10,270 nt of DNA from Desulfobacterales bacterium (GCA_030145015.1 JAQYWI010000187.1:1-10270); one strand, 5' to 3'. Counted from the stretch's first letter, positions 1-7,363 are shown. The notes: generated by a model not told the origin, from the sequence alone. Program-made: numbers and translations.

Positions 1-74
1 TCATCAATGTGGACTCGAAAAAAGTGCTTTATGGCCGTGTGATCGATTCCAACACAGTTCAGGTGGATTTTTAA
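1..74 (+). CDS. flgA: FlgA, flagellar P-ring assembly chaperone (C-terminal end only)
   Basis: Only the last 23 codons are present, read from base 3 to the TAA at 72-74. They give INVDSKKVLYGRVIDSNTVQVDF with the first residues cut by the window edge. This is the C-terminal strand of the SAF-like domain of FlgA, where a V.S...LYG.V...TVQV pattern is usual. FlgA is a periplasmic chaperone that helps FlgI polymerise into the P-ring. It lies 32 bp before flgH in the same direction, so the two are probably cotranscribed. The identification rests on a short tail plus context, and most of the protein, including any signal peptide, is outside the window. Confidence 0.82.
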   Translation, partial: INVDSKKVLYGRVIDSNTVQVDF

Positions 75-106
75 TGTGTCTCATACTTGTTAGATAAGGA
101 AAGCCA

Positions 107-868
107 ATGATGCGAAAACTCAGCCTATATTTAATCGGATTAAGTATCGTCACCCTGTTATTCATCAGCCTTGCGGGTTGTGCCGTTATCCAGCGGACAG
201 CGCCGCCGGTGGCGCAAAAAATGCCGCCAAAAGAAAAGACTGAAATTAAAGCGCCGCCTCCAGCGCCAGTGGAATATAATGGTTCCCTTTATGATGCGCG
301 CAGTAACTTTAATGGTTTTTTCATTGATACCAAGGCCCGCTCAGTGGGCGATATTGTCACGGTCAATATCTCAGAGTCTGCCAAGGCTACCAATTCGGCG
401 GACACGCAAACCGGTCGGACCTCCAGCCTGGAGGCCGGCATCGATACGCTTTTTGGCACCGAAGAATGGTACCGCGACAAAGTTTTGCCCGAAATTCCCA
501 AAAATCTGCCGAGACCGGATCCCTTCGGGAATCCATCCGTCAAAGGCAGCATGACCAGCGATTTTGACGGCTCGGGGAGCACATCACGCAGTGGTGATCT
601 CAGTGCCTTTATCACCTGCCGGGTCGCCCAGGTTTTGCCGAACGGCAATCTGAAAATTGTCGGTTCACGTGAAGTTTTGGTCAACCATGAAACCCAGATG
701 ATTATTTTGTCGGGCGTCATCCGGCCCCGAGATATCAGTGATGACAACGTCATTCTGTCCACTTTTGTTTCCGACGCCAAAATCGCATATAGCGGGAGCG
801 GAATCGTCAATGACCGTCAGCGGCCCGGTTGGCTGGCGAATGTGTTAAATTCAGTCTGGCCTTTCTAA
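107..868 (+). CDS. flgH: FlgH, flagellar L-ring lipoprotein
   Basis: FlgH forms the L-ring, the outer-membrane bushing around the flagellar rod. The 253-residue product starts with a lipoprotein signal: positive residues at 3-4, a hydrophobic stretch at about 5-21, and a lipobox LAGC with the lipidated cysteine at 25. A proline-rich linker follows (about 32-56). The conserved FlgH body begins near residue 65 with the FF.DTKARSVGDIVTVNI pattern. The C-terminus VNDRQRPGWL..VLNSVWPF is typical of the family, which usually runs 220-250 residues. The start at 107 has AAGGAAAG (96-103) ahead of it; a second ATG at 110 is equally possible and changes one residue. It sits between flgA and flgI, 26 bp before flgI, as expected for an L/P-ring operon. 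Confidence 0.96.
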   Translation: MMRKLSLYLIGLSIVTLLFISLAGCAVIQRTAPPVAQKMPPKEKTEIKAPPPAPVEYNGSLYDARSNFNGFFIDTKARSVGDIVTVNISESAKATNSADTQTGRTSSLEAGIDTLFGTEEWYRDKVLPEIPKNLPRPDPFGNPSVKGSMTSDFDGSGSTSRSGDLSAFITCRVAQVLPNGNLKIVGSREVLVNHETQMIILSGVIRPRDISDDNVILSTFVSDAKIAYSGSGIVNDRQRPGWLANVLNSVWPF

Positions 869-894
869 ATTGATGAAGTGAAGGAAGATAAATA

Positions 895-2034
895 ATGAAT
901 ATACATCTTCATATGCCATGTGTTCGCCGCTGGGTCGCATCGATTTTGTTCATGCTGACAAGCTTGATCCTTCTGATACCCGATGCCGGTGCGGTGCGAA
1001 TTAAAGATATTGCCGACATAAAAGGGGTGCGCGGAAACCAGCTGGTGGGGTATGGATTGGTGGTCGGGCTGGAAGGCACCGGTGACAGTGATGATTCCTT
1101 ATTCACCATCCAGTCTCTGGCCAGTCTGCTGGAGAAAATGGGGGTGACCGTCCAGCCGGCTGATATTGAAGATGTCGAAAATGTAGCGGCCGTCATGGTC
1201 ACAACCGATCTGCCGGCGTTTGCAACGCTGGGCAGCCGAATTGATGTGCTGGTGAGTTCCATTGGCGATGCGGAAAATTTGCAGGGCGGGACCTTATTGT
1301 TTACCCCCCTGAAAGCGGCTGACAGCAGAGTGTATGCGGTGGCCCAGGGGCCGGTAAGCACCGGCGGATTTGCGGTTAGCGGAAACTCCGGTGATCAGGT
1401 TCAAAAGAATTTTCCCACCGTTGGCCGGGTTGTCGGCGGTGCGATGGTCGAAAAAGAAATTCATTCAAATTTTAATCAAAAAGATTCCCTAACCCTGGCG
1501 CTGCACAAGGCCGATTTTACGACCGCCACCCGGGTTGCCCAGGCAATTAATCGTGCTTTTTATAGCCAGCTCGCCCAAACCGAGAATGGCGGCTCCATCC
1601 AGGTGAAGGTTCCTGAAAATTACCGTGGCAAAACGGTTCAATTCGTAACGATGATCGAAAGCCTGGGGGTTACCCCGGACATGGTATCCAAAATAGTGGT
1701 TAATGAGCGCACCGGCACTGTAATTATGGGTGAAAATGTGCGCATTGCGACCATCGCCATCGCGCACGGCAACTTGAGCATTCAAATTGATGAATCCCAG
1801 AATGTTTCGCAACCGTTGCCGTTTTCACGCGGAGGGGAAACCGTTGTCACTCCTGAATCCGACATCTTGGTGAAAGAAGGCAAAAACCCCTTATTTCTGG
1901 TAGAATCAGGTGTCAGTATCGGTGAGGTTGTCAAGGCCTTAAATGCGCTTGGTGTTACGCCCCGTGATCTGATCGCCATTTTTCAAGCCCTTAAAGCTGC
2001 AGGCGCGCTGCAGGCTGAATTGGAGGTTATCTAA
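895..2034 (+). CDS. flgI: FlgI, flagellar P-ring protein
   Basis: FlgI builds the periplasmic P-ring around the rod in the peptidoglycan layer. The 379-residue product has a Sec signal peptide (Arg-Arg at 11-12, hydrophobic core about 14-29) with likely cleavage after the AGA at 31-33. The mature protein would begin VRIKDIADIKGVRGNQLVGYG, the highly conserved start of mature FlgI. Other family hallmarks include VVGLEGTGD, TLLFTPLKAADS..YAVAQGP and a C-terminal LVESGVSIGEVVKALNALGV region. The length is normal for the family. AAGGAAGA (881-888) supports the ATG at 895; the in-frame ATG at 913 would give a shorter but still workable signal peptide. Its stop codon overlaps the flgJ start (TAATG), which suggests translational coupling. 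Confidence 0.97.
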   Translation: MNIHLHMPCVRRWVASILFMLTSLILLIPDAGAVRIKDIADIKGVRGNQLVGYGLVVGLEGTGDSDDSLFTIQSLASLLEKMGVTVQPADIEDVENVAAVMVTTDLPAFATLGSRIDVLVSSIGDAENLQGGTLLFTPLKAADSRVYAVAQGPVSTGGFAVSGNSGDQVQKNFPTVGRVVGGAMVEKEIHSNFNQKDSLTLALHKADFTTATRVAQAINRAFYSQLAQTENGGSIQVKVPENYRGKTVQFVTMIESLGVTPDMVSKIVVNERTGTVIMGENVRIATIAIAHGNLSIQIDESQNVSQPLPFSRGGETVVTPESDILVKEGKNPLFLVESGVSIGEVVKALNALGVTPRDLIAIFQALKAAGALQAELEVI

Positions 2035-2405
2035 TGGCAGATCCGCTATCTTTACCCAAATTGCCTGTTAATATATCTGAGATTGTTTATTCTAAAGAGC
2101 GCATCCAGCGCGCGGTGGAATTAAACAAACGCCCGCAAGGCGACATTCAAAAAGACCCGGAGCTGCGGGACGCCTGTTTGAAAATGGAATCGCTATTCAT
2201 TCATCACCTATTGAAAGAAATGCGGGCTACGATTCATAAGTCCGGTTTTATCAGCGGCGGTCGGGGCGAAGAAATCTATACATCGATGCTGGATGCGGAA
2301 ACCGCCAACAAAATATCGGCAAGGGGCGGGATTGGCCTGGCGGAAATGCTGTTGCGTCAGCTTGACGAACGCACCCCGGAGGCCAAGGAGGATGAATCTG
2401 ATTAG
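2034..2405 (+). CDS. flgJ: FlgJ-type rod-binding protein, rod-binding domain only
   Basis: This 123-residue protein matches the N-terminal rod-binding domain of FlgJ (about residues 42-113: ELRDACLKMESLFIHHLLKE ... GGRGEEIYTSML ... GGIGLAEML). It lacks the muramidase domain that makes enterobacterial FlgJ about 313 residues long. Single-domain FlgJ is common outside gammaproteobacteria, where a separate hydrolase opens the peptidoglycan. It should act in the periplasm as a cap or scaffold for rod assembly. The start overlaps the flgI stop by one base and is preceded by TGGAGG (2021-2026). The stop codon TAG (2403-2405) shares its first bases with the TA end of the adjacent 147-bp repeat. If that repeat was inserted at TA, the ancestral gene would have ended one Tyr codon later at TAA. 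Confidence 0.88.
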   Translation: MADPLSLPKLPVNISEIVYSKERIQRAVELNKRPQGDIQKDPELRDACLKMESLFIHHLLKEMRATIHKSGFISGGRGEEIYTSMLDAETANKISARGGIGLAEMLLRQLDERTPEAKEDESD

Positions 2406-2549
2406 AAGTGATATCAAAACCCCATCTGAGGCCCAATGGCTGCGTTGTCCCGCGAATCGAAATGCTCACGTACTAGCGTGTACGCTCCGCTTTCAATTCG
2501 CGGGACGCCTTGCCCTTGAACCTGATCTGGGGTTTTGAAACCACTTCTA
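2403..2549 (-). repeat. 147-bp TA-bounded double-hairpin repeat, copy 1
   Basis: The element starts and ends with TA. Its ends form an imperfect inverted repeat, 2403-2424 with 2528-2549 (20 of 22 positions pair; both contain TCAAAACCCCA). Inside is a second stem, 2447-2462 with 2491-2506 (15 of 16 pair; arm GTCCCGCGAATCGAAA). The central loop is 2463-2490. Read on the minus strand, it aligns base for base, without gaps, with the copy at 4122-4268, and 2431-2513 corresponds to 4158-4240. No protein is encoded. It separates the flgJ stop from the sigma-28 promoter of flgN and ends 1 bp before the -35 box. TA at both ends would fit a Tc1/IS630-type MITE. A structured RNA or REP-like element is the alternative. 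Confidence 0.85.
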
Positions 2550-2550
2550 T

Positions 2551-2577
2551 TAAAGTTTTTGATAATTTAGCCGATAA
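2551..2577 (+). promoter_or_regulatory. Sigma-28 (FliA) promoter for flgN
   Basis: TAAAGTTT at 2551-2558, an 11-bp spacer, and GCCGATAA at 2570-2577 make a perfect match to the enterobacterial FliA consensus. Transcription should start near 2584, leaving a leader of about 100 nt before the flgN ATG at 2685. I see no convincing gene in that leader. It would place flgN and the genes behind it in the late class, expressed after hook-basal-body completion. Repeat copy 1 ends at 2549, directly against the -35 box. Confidence 0.88.
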
Positions 2578-2684
2578 TTTATATGGGAAAAACCGTTTTA
2601 TCGATTGAACCAAGAAATTACAATCAGGCTTTAATTGGACGGTAGATATTTAAAAATAATCTCAATTTTAGGGATGATTCTCAA

Positions 2685-3185
2685 ATGGAACACCTTCTGA
2701 AAAAACTACTCGGATTGCTTGAGCATGCGACTGAACTTTATCAATCGTTATTTGCCGTTGTCCAACAGGAAAAAGACGCTGTCGTGGGCCTGAATTTGCA
2801 ACAATTGAATCAAGCCTGTAAAGCCAAAGACAATTTGCTTTTAAAACTGCGAATCCTCGAAGAACAGCGCGAGCAGCTTATGGATAAATTGGCTTCTGAT
2901 TTAAACTGTTCACCCCAAGAGATTTCTTTAACCCAGCTATCCCAATGGGTGGAAGAACCGTATGCCGGTAGGCTTCGTGAGCGCAGCACCGATCTTCTAT
3001 CGCTGATTCAAAAACTGCAAGAAGCCAATCAGCAAAATAAATTCTTACTGTCGCATTCGCTGGAACTGATTCAAGGTTCTTATAATCTGTTAAATAATGC
3101 GATGGCGGCCAGTCCGGTATATTACCGCAGAGGCGATGTTCAAAATAAAAGGCCAACGGGCAAGCTCGTGTGTGGTGATATCTAA
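2685..3185 (+). CDS. flgN: FlgN-like flagellar export chaperone
   Basis: FlgN is a cytoplasmic chaperone that keeps the hook-filament junction proteins FlgK and FlgL soluble and delivers them to the flagellar export apparatus. The 166-residue product is almost all helix, with a coiled-coil-like pattern from about residue 3 to 68 (hydrophobic positions in LLKKLLGLLEHATELYQSL and LLLKLRILEEQREQL). A second helical half runs to about 140, and the tail is polar. Length and pattern fit the FlgN family (about 140-170 residues), which is poorly conserved in sequence. The position before flgK and flgL supports the call. The ribosome site is modest (AGGGATGA, 2670-2677). It is the first gene behind the sigma-28 promoter. 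Confidence 0.82.
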   Translation: MEHLLKKLLGLLEHATELYQSLFAVVQQEKDAVVGLNLQQLNQACKAKDNLLLKLRILEEQREQLMDKLASDLNCSPQEISLTQLSQWVEEPYAGRLRERSTDLLSLIQKLQEANQQNKFLLSHSLELIQGSYNLLNNAMAASPVYYRRGDVQNKRPTGKLVCGDI

Positions 3186-3250
3186 TAAAATTATGCGGTC
3201 ATGCCAATGCAAAGGCTTTGCAAAGGCAGCCATGGTACCAAGAGGGTTTT

Positions 3251-4103
3251 ATGAATGACACCAAATTATACCAGATCCTGTCTAAGGTAAAAGCATTTCC
3301 CACAATGCCGGAGGCCGGTGCTAAAATGCTTGCCCTGCTCGAAGAACCGGATACTGAAATATCTGAAATAGAAGAGATTTTACGTTACGATCCGGGACTG
3401 ACGGCCAACATTCTTAAGTTAGCAAACTCGGCCTACTTTGGGATTCCATCGAAAATCGGCTCCCTCAAACAGGCCGTTATGGTGCTGGGTTTTAAACGTC
3501 TCACTCAGCTGGTGGTCGCTTCGTGCGTGAGCGCCGTTATGGACAAATCAGTTCCCGGCTATGATCTGCCACCCGGGAATTTGTGGCGGCATTCGATTGC
3601 CGTTTCCCTTGCTGCCGAAGCGCTGGTAAAGGACAAAAAAAAAGAGAGTCTCCCAAGATGTTTTTACGCCGGCGCTGCTCCACGATGTCGGCAAGCTGGT
3701 TTTAGGATCCTTTGTTAAGGAGGAACTGGAGGCCATCGAGAGTATTGCGGCCAAAGGCGTACCTTTTGTGGTTGCCGAGAATATGATTCTGGGTACGGAT
3801 CATGCTGAAATCGGTGCGCAGATTTTAACCCATTGGAATTTTCCGAAAGATATTGTCCATGCGGTTCGATGGCACCATGATCCGGATTCACCCAAAGCGG
3901 TCACCCTACAAATGGATATCGTGTATCTGGCCAATTTGTTATGCCAAACAGGCGATACCAGTGATGAAACCGGAGGACAATCCGTGGAACTATCACCTGC
4001 AGTCATTGAGCGTTTGGGGGTTCAGCTGGATCAATTTGAGGAAATTTCGGTCAAAATTGCGCAATGGGTTGATGATCTATCGGATGCTCTGGCATTTAAT
4101 TAA
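3251..4103 (+). pseudogene. HDOD-domain signalling protein, interrupted by a +1 shift in a run of nine A's
   Basis: The reading frame opens at ATG 3251 behind AGAGGG (3241-3246) and carries an HDOD domain start: FPTMPEAGAKML, then LRYDPGLTANILKLANSAYFG. It stays open to 3718, but after the A run at 3635-3643 the protein stops making sense. The family sequence resumes in another frame: LLHDVGKLVLGSF from 3675, then GTDHAEIGAQILTHWNFPKD, to the TAA at 4101-4103. With eight A's instead of nine the gene would encode one intact protein of 283 residues, with the HD pair at about 144-145. HDOD proteins are regulatory relatives of HD phosphohydrolases, and their biochemical role is mostly unknown. 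The gene may be truly broken, phase-variable, rescued by slippage, or a sequencing error. It lies between flgN and flgK, where it could serve flagellar signalling. Confidence 0.85.
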
Positions 4104-4121
4104 CATGATTTGAAATCTAAC

Positions 4122-4268
4122 TAGAACCCGTCTCAAAAATGTGGATCAGGGTTCATAGTAAGGCGCGGTTCGGCGAAAAAGCGCAGCATACACGATAGTA
4201 TGTGAGCATTTTGAGTCGATCCGCAACACAGCTATGAGCACTTAGACGCATTTTCGAGATGGGTTCTA
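4122..4268 (+). repeat. 147-bp TA-bounded double-hairpin repeat, copy 2
   Basis: This is the second copy, inverted relative to the one at 2403-2549 and also exactly 147 bp from TA to TA. The ends 4122-4143 and 4247-4268 pair at 19 of 22 positions (TAGAACCC against GGGTTCTA). An inner stem joins GCGGTTCG near 4165-4172 to a CGATCCGC-type arm near 4217-4224. The central block AGCATACACGATAGTATGTG matches copy 1 with a few substitutions. The stem sequences differ from copy 1 while pairing is largely kept. It fills most of the 193-bp gap between the HDOD gene and flgK and ends 28 bp before the flgK ATG. Confidence 0.85.
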
Positions 4269-4296
4269 AAAAAATTGCATCCAAAAAGGAAGCATT

Positions 4297-5688
4297 ATGT
4301 CAGATATTAATGGAATTATGAGTATGGCGGCTCAAGCCCTGACTACCCAGCAGCAGGCGATCAGTGTAACGAGCCACAATATTGCCAATGTGAACACCCC
4401 CGGGTATTCACGTCAAAAATTGGTAATGACCACGAATTCTGCGGTGAATTCTGTTTTAGGGCCGATGGGCAACGGGGTCAGCGCTGACGCAATCGAACGA
4501 ATTTACGATCGGTTTATAAGTGCCCAGATCAATAATGAAAGCCAGGCGCTGGGAAGGTGGGATGCGCAGAAAAATGCCGTTGAATCACTGGAAATGATAT
4601 TCAATGAAACTTACGGATACGGATTGAACGAGGCAATGAGTGAGTACTGGAATGCCTGGCAGGCATTAAGCAATAATCCCGCCGGTCTCACTGAACGACA
4701 AATGCTTTTGACCCGGGGGCAGATTTTAACCTCCGCGTTCAACAAACTGGATTCTGATCTGACCCAATCTCAGCGGGATCAGGATTTCGCTATCGGGGCA
4801 ACCGTTACAGATGTCAACTGGCTGGCGGAACAAATAGTCGATCTGAACCAAAAGATTGTCTCGACCGAGACCGGCACTCAAAACGCCAATGATTATCGAG
4901 ACAAACGCGAGCTGGTGCTAAAAGAGCTCTCAGAATTGATTGACATTAATGCATTTGAAGATACAAATGGTAACGTTTCCGTGCTTATTGCCGACGGGCG
5001 GCCGCTGGTGACCGGAGGCTCGTTATGGCAACTGTCCACAGAGCCCAATGCTTCCGGGCTTCAAGATGTCGTCTGGATCGACAATGTCGGAAACCCCGTA
5101 AATATTAACAATGATATTTCCGGCGGTAAGTTAAAGGGTTGGATTGAGACCCGGGACGTTCTGATTCCCGACTATCGGAATCGTCTGGATAGCTTGGCCC
5201 GAACATTGACCACGGAAGTCAATAACCTGCATCAAAACGGTTTTGCCCTGAACCAATCAGCGGGCCTAGTATTTTTTGACGGAACCGGTAGGGCGGCGGA
5301 TATTGAAGTCAATGCCAATATTGTCGCAAACCTTGATTTAATTGCCGCGGCAGCCGATGCGCTGACCGTTCCCGGTGACAACCGCAACGCCATTGAAATC
5401 ACAAATCTGCAACATCAGCTGTTGATGAGTGGAAATACCGCCACCTTTAATGAATACTATAGCTCACTGGTTAGAGATGTCGGTAATGAAGTCTTAAAAT
5501 CGGAGTCCTATTATACGCATCAATCCGATATGGTGGCGCAGTTGGATAATTACCGCGAATCGGTTTCAGGGGTTTCATTGGACGAAGAGATGATCAATTT
5601 AATCAAATTTCAAAACGCATATGCGGCGGCCGCCAAAATGATCAGTACGGCGGACGAGATGATCCAAACGGTTTTGCAGATGGTCTAA
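4297..5688 (+). CDS. flgK: FlgK, hook-filament junction protein (HAP1)
   Basis: FlgK is exported through the flagellar channel and forms the first junction ring between hook and filament. The 463-residue product has the conserved N-terminal helix of rod/hook/HAP proteins (residues about 5-40: MSMAAQALTTQQQAISVTSH, then NIANVNTPGYSRQ). The matching C-terminal helix (SGVSLDEEMINLIKFQNAYA, then AAKMISTADEMIQTVLQMV) is also present. It is shorter than the 547-residue enterobacterial protein, which suggests a smaller variable outer domain, while the two polymerisation ends look complete. There is no signal peptide, as expected for type III export. AAGGAAG (4286-4292) supports the start. It should be a client of the FlgN encoded upstream and shares the late flagellar unit with flgL. 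Confidence 0.96.
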   Translation: MSDINGIMSMAAQALTTQQQAISVTSHNIANVNTPGYSRQKLVMTTNSAVNSVLGPMGNGVSADAIERIYDRFISAQINNESQALGRWDAQKNAVESLEMIFNETYGYGLNEAMSEYWNAWQALSNNPAGLTERQMLLTRGQILTSAFNKLDSDLTQSQRDQDFAIGATVTDVNWLAEQIVDLNQKIVSTETGTQNANDYRDKRELVLKELSELIDINAFEDTNGNVSVLIADGRPLVTGGSLWQLSTEPNASGLQDVVWIDNVGNPVNINNDISGGKLKGWIETRDVLIPDYRNRLDSLARTLTTEVNNLHQNGFALNQSAGLVFFDGTGRAADIEVNANIVANLDLIAAAADALTVPGDNRNAIEITNLQHQLLMSGNTATFNEYYSSLVRDVGNEVLKSESYYTHQSDMVAQLDNYRESVSGVSLDEEMINLIKFQNAYAAAAKMISTADEMIQTVLQMV

Positions 5689-5785
5689 AAGGCCAAGGGT
5701 CGCTTGGAGAACGTTAACATACAGTTCATAAAAAAGTCGGCATTTTTTTTTGCCGGAAGGATCAAATTCCCAGAGGAGGGGGATC

Positions 5786-6700
5786 ATGCGAGTTACCAAT
5801 AATACCATGGTACATTCAATTGTGCGCTACCTGACCCGCCAGAACGAAGCGATCTTTGATAGACAGAATATCATCGCCTCCGGCAAAAAAATTAACAAGC
5901 CTTCGGATGACCCACTCGGCATGGGCAGGGTGTTGGATTATCGACAAACCATTGCCTCGATTGAACAATATCAGACCAATATCCAGAGCGGAAAAACGCG
6001 CCTGGGTGTTATCGAAGCCAATCTGGATCTGGTTGATGATTTGATGGAGGTTGTCGGAGCAATTGCTCAAACTGAGATCGGCGGAACAACTGAAAGCCGT
6101 CAATTGGCGGCTGAAAACCTTAAAAATCTGTATGACCAGATACTCGATCAGGCCAACTCAAAACTTAGCGATAACTATTTGTTCTCCGGTTATCAAACCA
6201 AAACAGCTCCTTTCTCTCGTGATGATACCCAGGCCACTACATTTGATCAATTCACCGTCACCTACAACGGTGATGCCGGGGATATGCAGTTCATCGCTGC
6301 CGATAACACCACGATCACCGTGGAAGCAGATGGCCGGGCCATTTTTCAAAATGCCGCCTCCGGCGGCATCAATATTTTCGATGCGATGAGAGATTTGATC
6401 GTCGGCCTGGAAAATGATGATATTGCGGCGATTTCGACCCAGAGCGGGCTATTTGATCAAGGCCGAACCCAAATACGAGATATTCGAAGCGCCAATGCCC
6501 CGATTTTATATCAGCTCAAAACCGCTGAAAAGCACTGGGAGCTTTACAAACCCAGAATCGCGGATCTGTTGGGCGAAGAAGAAGGCGCGGATATCGCTAA
6601 AGCGGTGGTGGAGCTGCAAAGTCTGGAGCTTGCGTATCAAAGCACGCTTGCTACCGCAGCCAGGATCATTCAACCCGGGCTTATCAATTTTCTTAAGTAA
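5786..6700 (+). CDS. flgL: FlgL, hook-filament junction protein (HAP3)
   Basis: FlgL is the second junction protein, onto which the flagellin filament is built. The start is ATG 5786, giving 304 residues: MRVTNNTMVHSIVRYL is the usual flagellin-like FlgL beginning, and GAGGAGGGGG (5773-5782) lies just ahead of it. An upstream in-frame TTG at 5750 has no such site. The N-terminal part carries ASGKKINKPSDDPLGMGRVL (about 32-51), the D0/D1 flagellin motif. The C-terminus AVVELQSLELAYQSTLATAA...INFLK is the matching helix. A small hairpin with a T-rich loop (5738-5755) lies in the flgK-flgL gap. The length is normal. FlgN probably chaperones it too. Confidence 0.95.
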   Translation: MRVTNNTMVHSIVRYLTRQNEAIFDRQNIIASGKKINKPSDDPLGMGRVLDYRQTIASIEQYQTNIQSGKTRLGVIEANLDLVDDLMEVVGAIAQTEIGGTTESRQLAAENLKNLYDQILDQANSKLSDNYLFSGYQTKTAPFSRDDTQATTFDQFTVTYNGDAGDMQFIAADNTTITVEADGRAIFQNAASGGINIFDAMRDLIVGLENDDIAAISTQSGLFDQGRTQIRDIRSANAPILYQLKTAEKHWELYKPRIADLLGEEEGADIAKAVVELQSLELAYQSTLATAARIIQPGLINFLK

Positions 6701-6703
6701 AAA

Positions 6704-7174
6704 ATGAAAAAAATACTTATTATCATCGGCGCTGTGGCCTTGTTTGTATTCATTGTCACCCATCCCATTTCCGGTCTGAACAGTGAAAGTATGGTGCGAT
6801 TAAAAGAGGCCGGTGTCAGCGACCAGACCATTCAGGTTATGGTCAAAGAGAAGGTCGTTGAAACCGCAGCCTTCAGCGTGCAGGAAATTATTGATATGAA
6901 AAAGGCCGGTATTAGCGAAAAAACCATTCAAATGGTTATTCGGGACGGTTCTTTTCTCAAGGATACGGCTCCCGTCATCTACGGGAAAGATGTTCGCTCC
7001 ATTGAATTTACCACTGCCCAGGATATTATCGAACTCAAAAAGGCCGGGATCAGTGATGAAGTCATCCAGGCGATTATTTATGTTGTCGGTGAAAGTTCCG
7101 ATTCCCAGCGGCAGGATGCATGGGAGCTACTCAGAGACATGGAAATTCGAGTCGATCTGCGAGATGGGGACTAA
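6704..7174 (+). CDS. Small exported or membrane-anchored protein with three LKKAGIS helix repeats
   Basis: I do not recognise a named family. The 156-residue protein opens with KK and a hydrophobic helix (about 4-19) that could be a signal anchor; no clear cleavage or lipobox site is seen. It then has three copies of an 18-residue unit: 30-47 (MVRLKEAGVSDQTIQVMV), 62-79 (IIDMKKAGISEKTIQMVI) and 108-125 (IIELKKAGISDEVIQAII). Such helix-turn-helix units resemble short repeats found in many envelope proteins of unknown role. The last 30 residues are charged and contain WELLRDMEIRVDLRD. It begins 3 bp after the flgL stop with no good ribosome site of its own, which suggests coupling to flgL and possible membership of the flagellar unit. 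No cysteines are present. Confidence 0.72.
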   Translation: MKKILIIIGAVALFVFIVTHPISGLNSESMVRLKEAGVSDQTIQVMVKEKVVETAAFSVQEIIDMKKAGISEKTIQMVIRDGSFLKDTAPVIYGKDVRSIEFTTAQDIIELKKAGISDEVIQAIIYVVGESSDSQRQDAWELLRDMEIRVDLRDGD

Positions 7175-7187
7175 CGACTTCAAAAGC

Positions 7188-7353
7188 TGGAGTAGTGGAG
7201 TGCTGGAGTAATGGAGTGATGGGTTCGTTCTTTCGCTGCGTGTTGCGTGTTACGAGTTACGAGTCATGCACTGCAGGGTTAGTTTTCCATATTTTAACCC
7301 GTAACCCGGAACACGCAACGCGAAACGCTTCAATTTCAATCCTCCAATCGTCC
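7188..7353. repeat. Inverted array of tandem 8-mers and 7-mers
   Basis: The left arm has four 8-mers of the form TGGAGTNN (7188-7219), followed by 7-mers: TGCGTGT twice (7237-7250) and TACGAGT twice (7251-7264). The right arm mirrors this: on the minus strand it reads 7-mers such as ACGGGTT, CCGGGTT and GCGTGTT, then 8-mers TGGAGGAT and TGGACGAT (7338-7353). Exact pairing is seen for GTTGCGTGTT (7242-7251) with AACACGCAAC (7310-7319), TTTCGC (7231-7236) with GCGAAA (7320-7325), and a central GGGTTA (7276-7281) with TAACCC (7295-7300). It encodes nothing convincing and fills the gap between two small genes. Confidence 0.75.
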
Positions 7354-7363
7354 AAGAGCCCTT

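Noticed and set aside
2583..2645. A 20-codon mini-frame (ATG 2583) at the start of the flgN leader, considered as a leader peptide or flgM remnant.
   Set aside because: It would begin at or before the predicted transcript start, has no ribosome site and does not resemble FlgM.
3218..3250. Upstream in-frame start for the first HDOD gene.
   Set aside because: AGAGGG lies inside that extension at the right distance from ATG 3251, and the extra residues do not resemble the family.
5738..5755. Hairpin CGGCA/TGCCG with a T-rich loop between flgK and flgL, considered as a terminator.
   Set aside because: The T's are in the loop, not after the stem, and the stem is only 5 bp.
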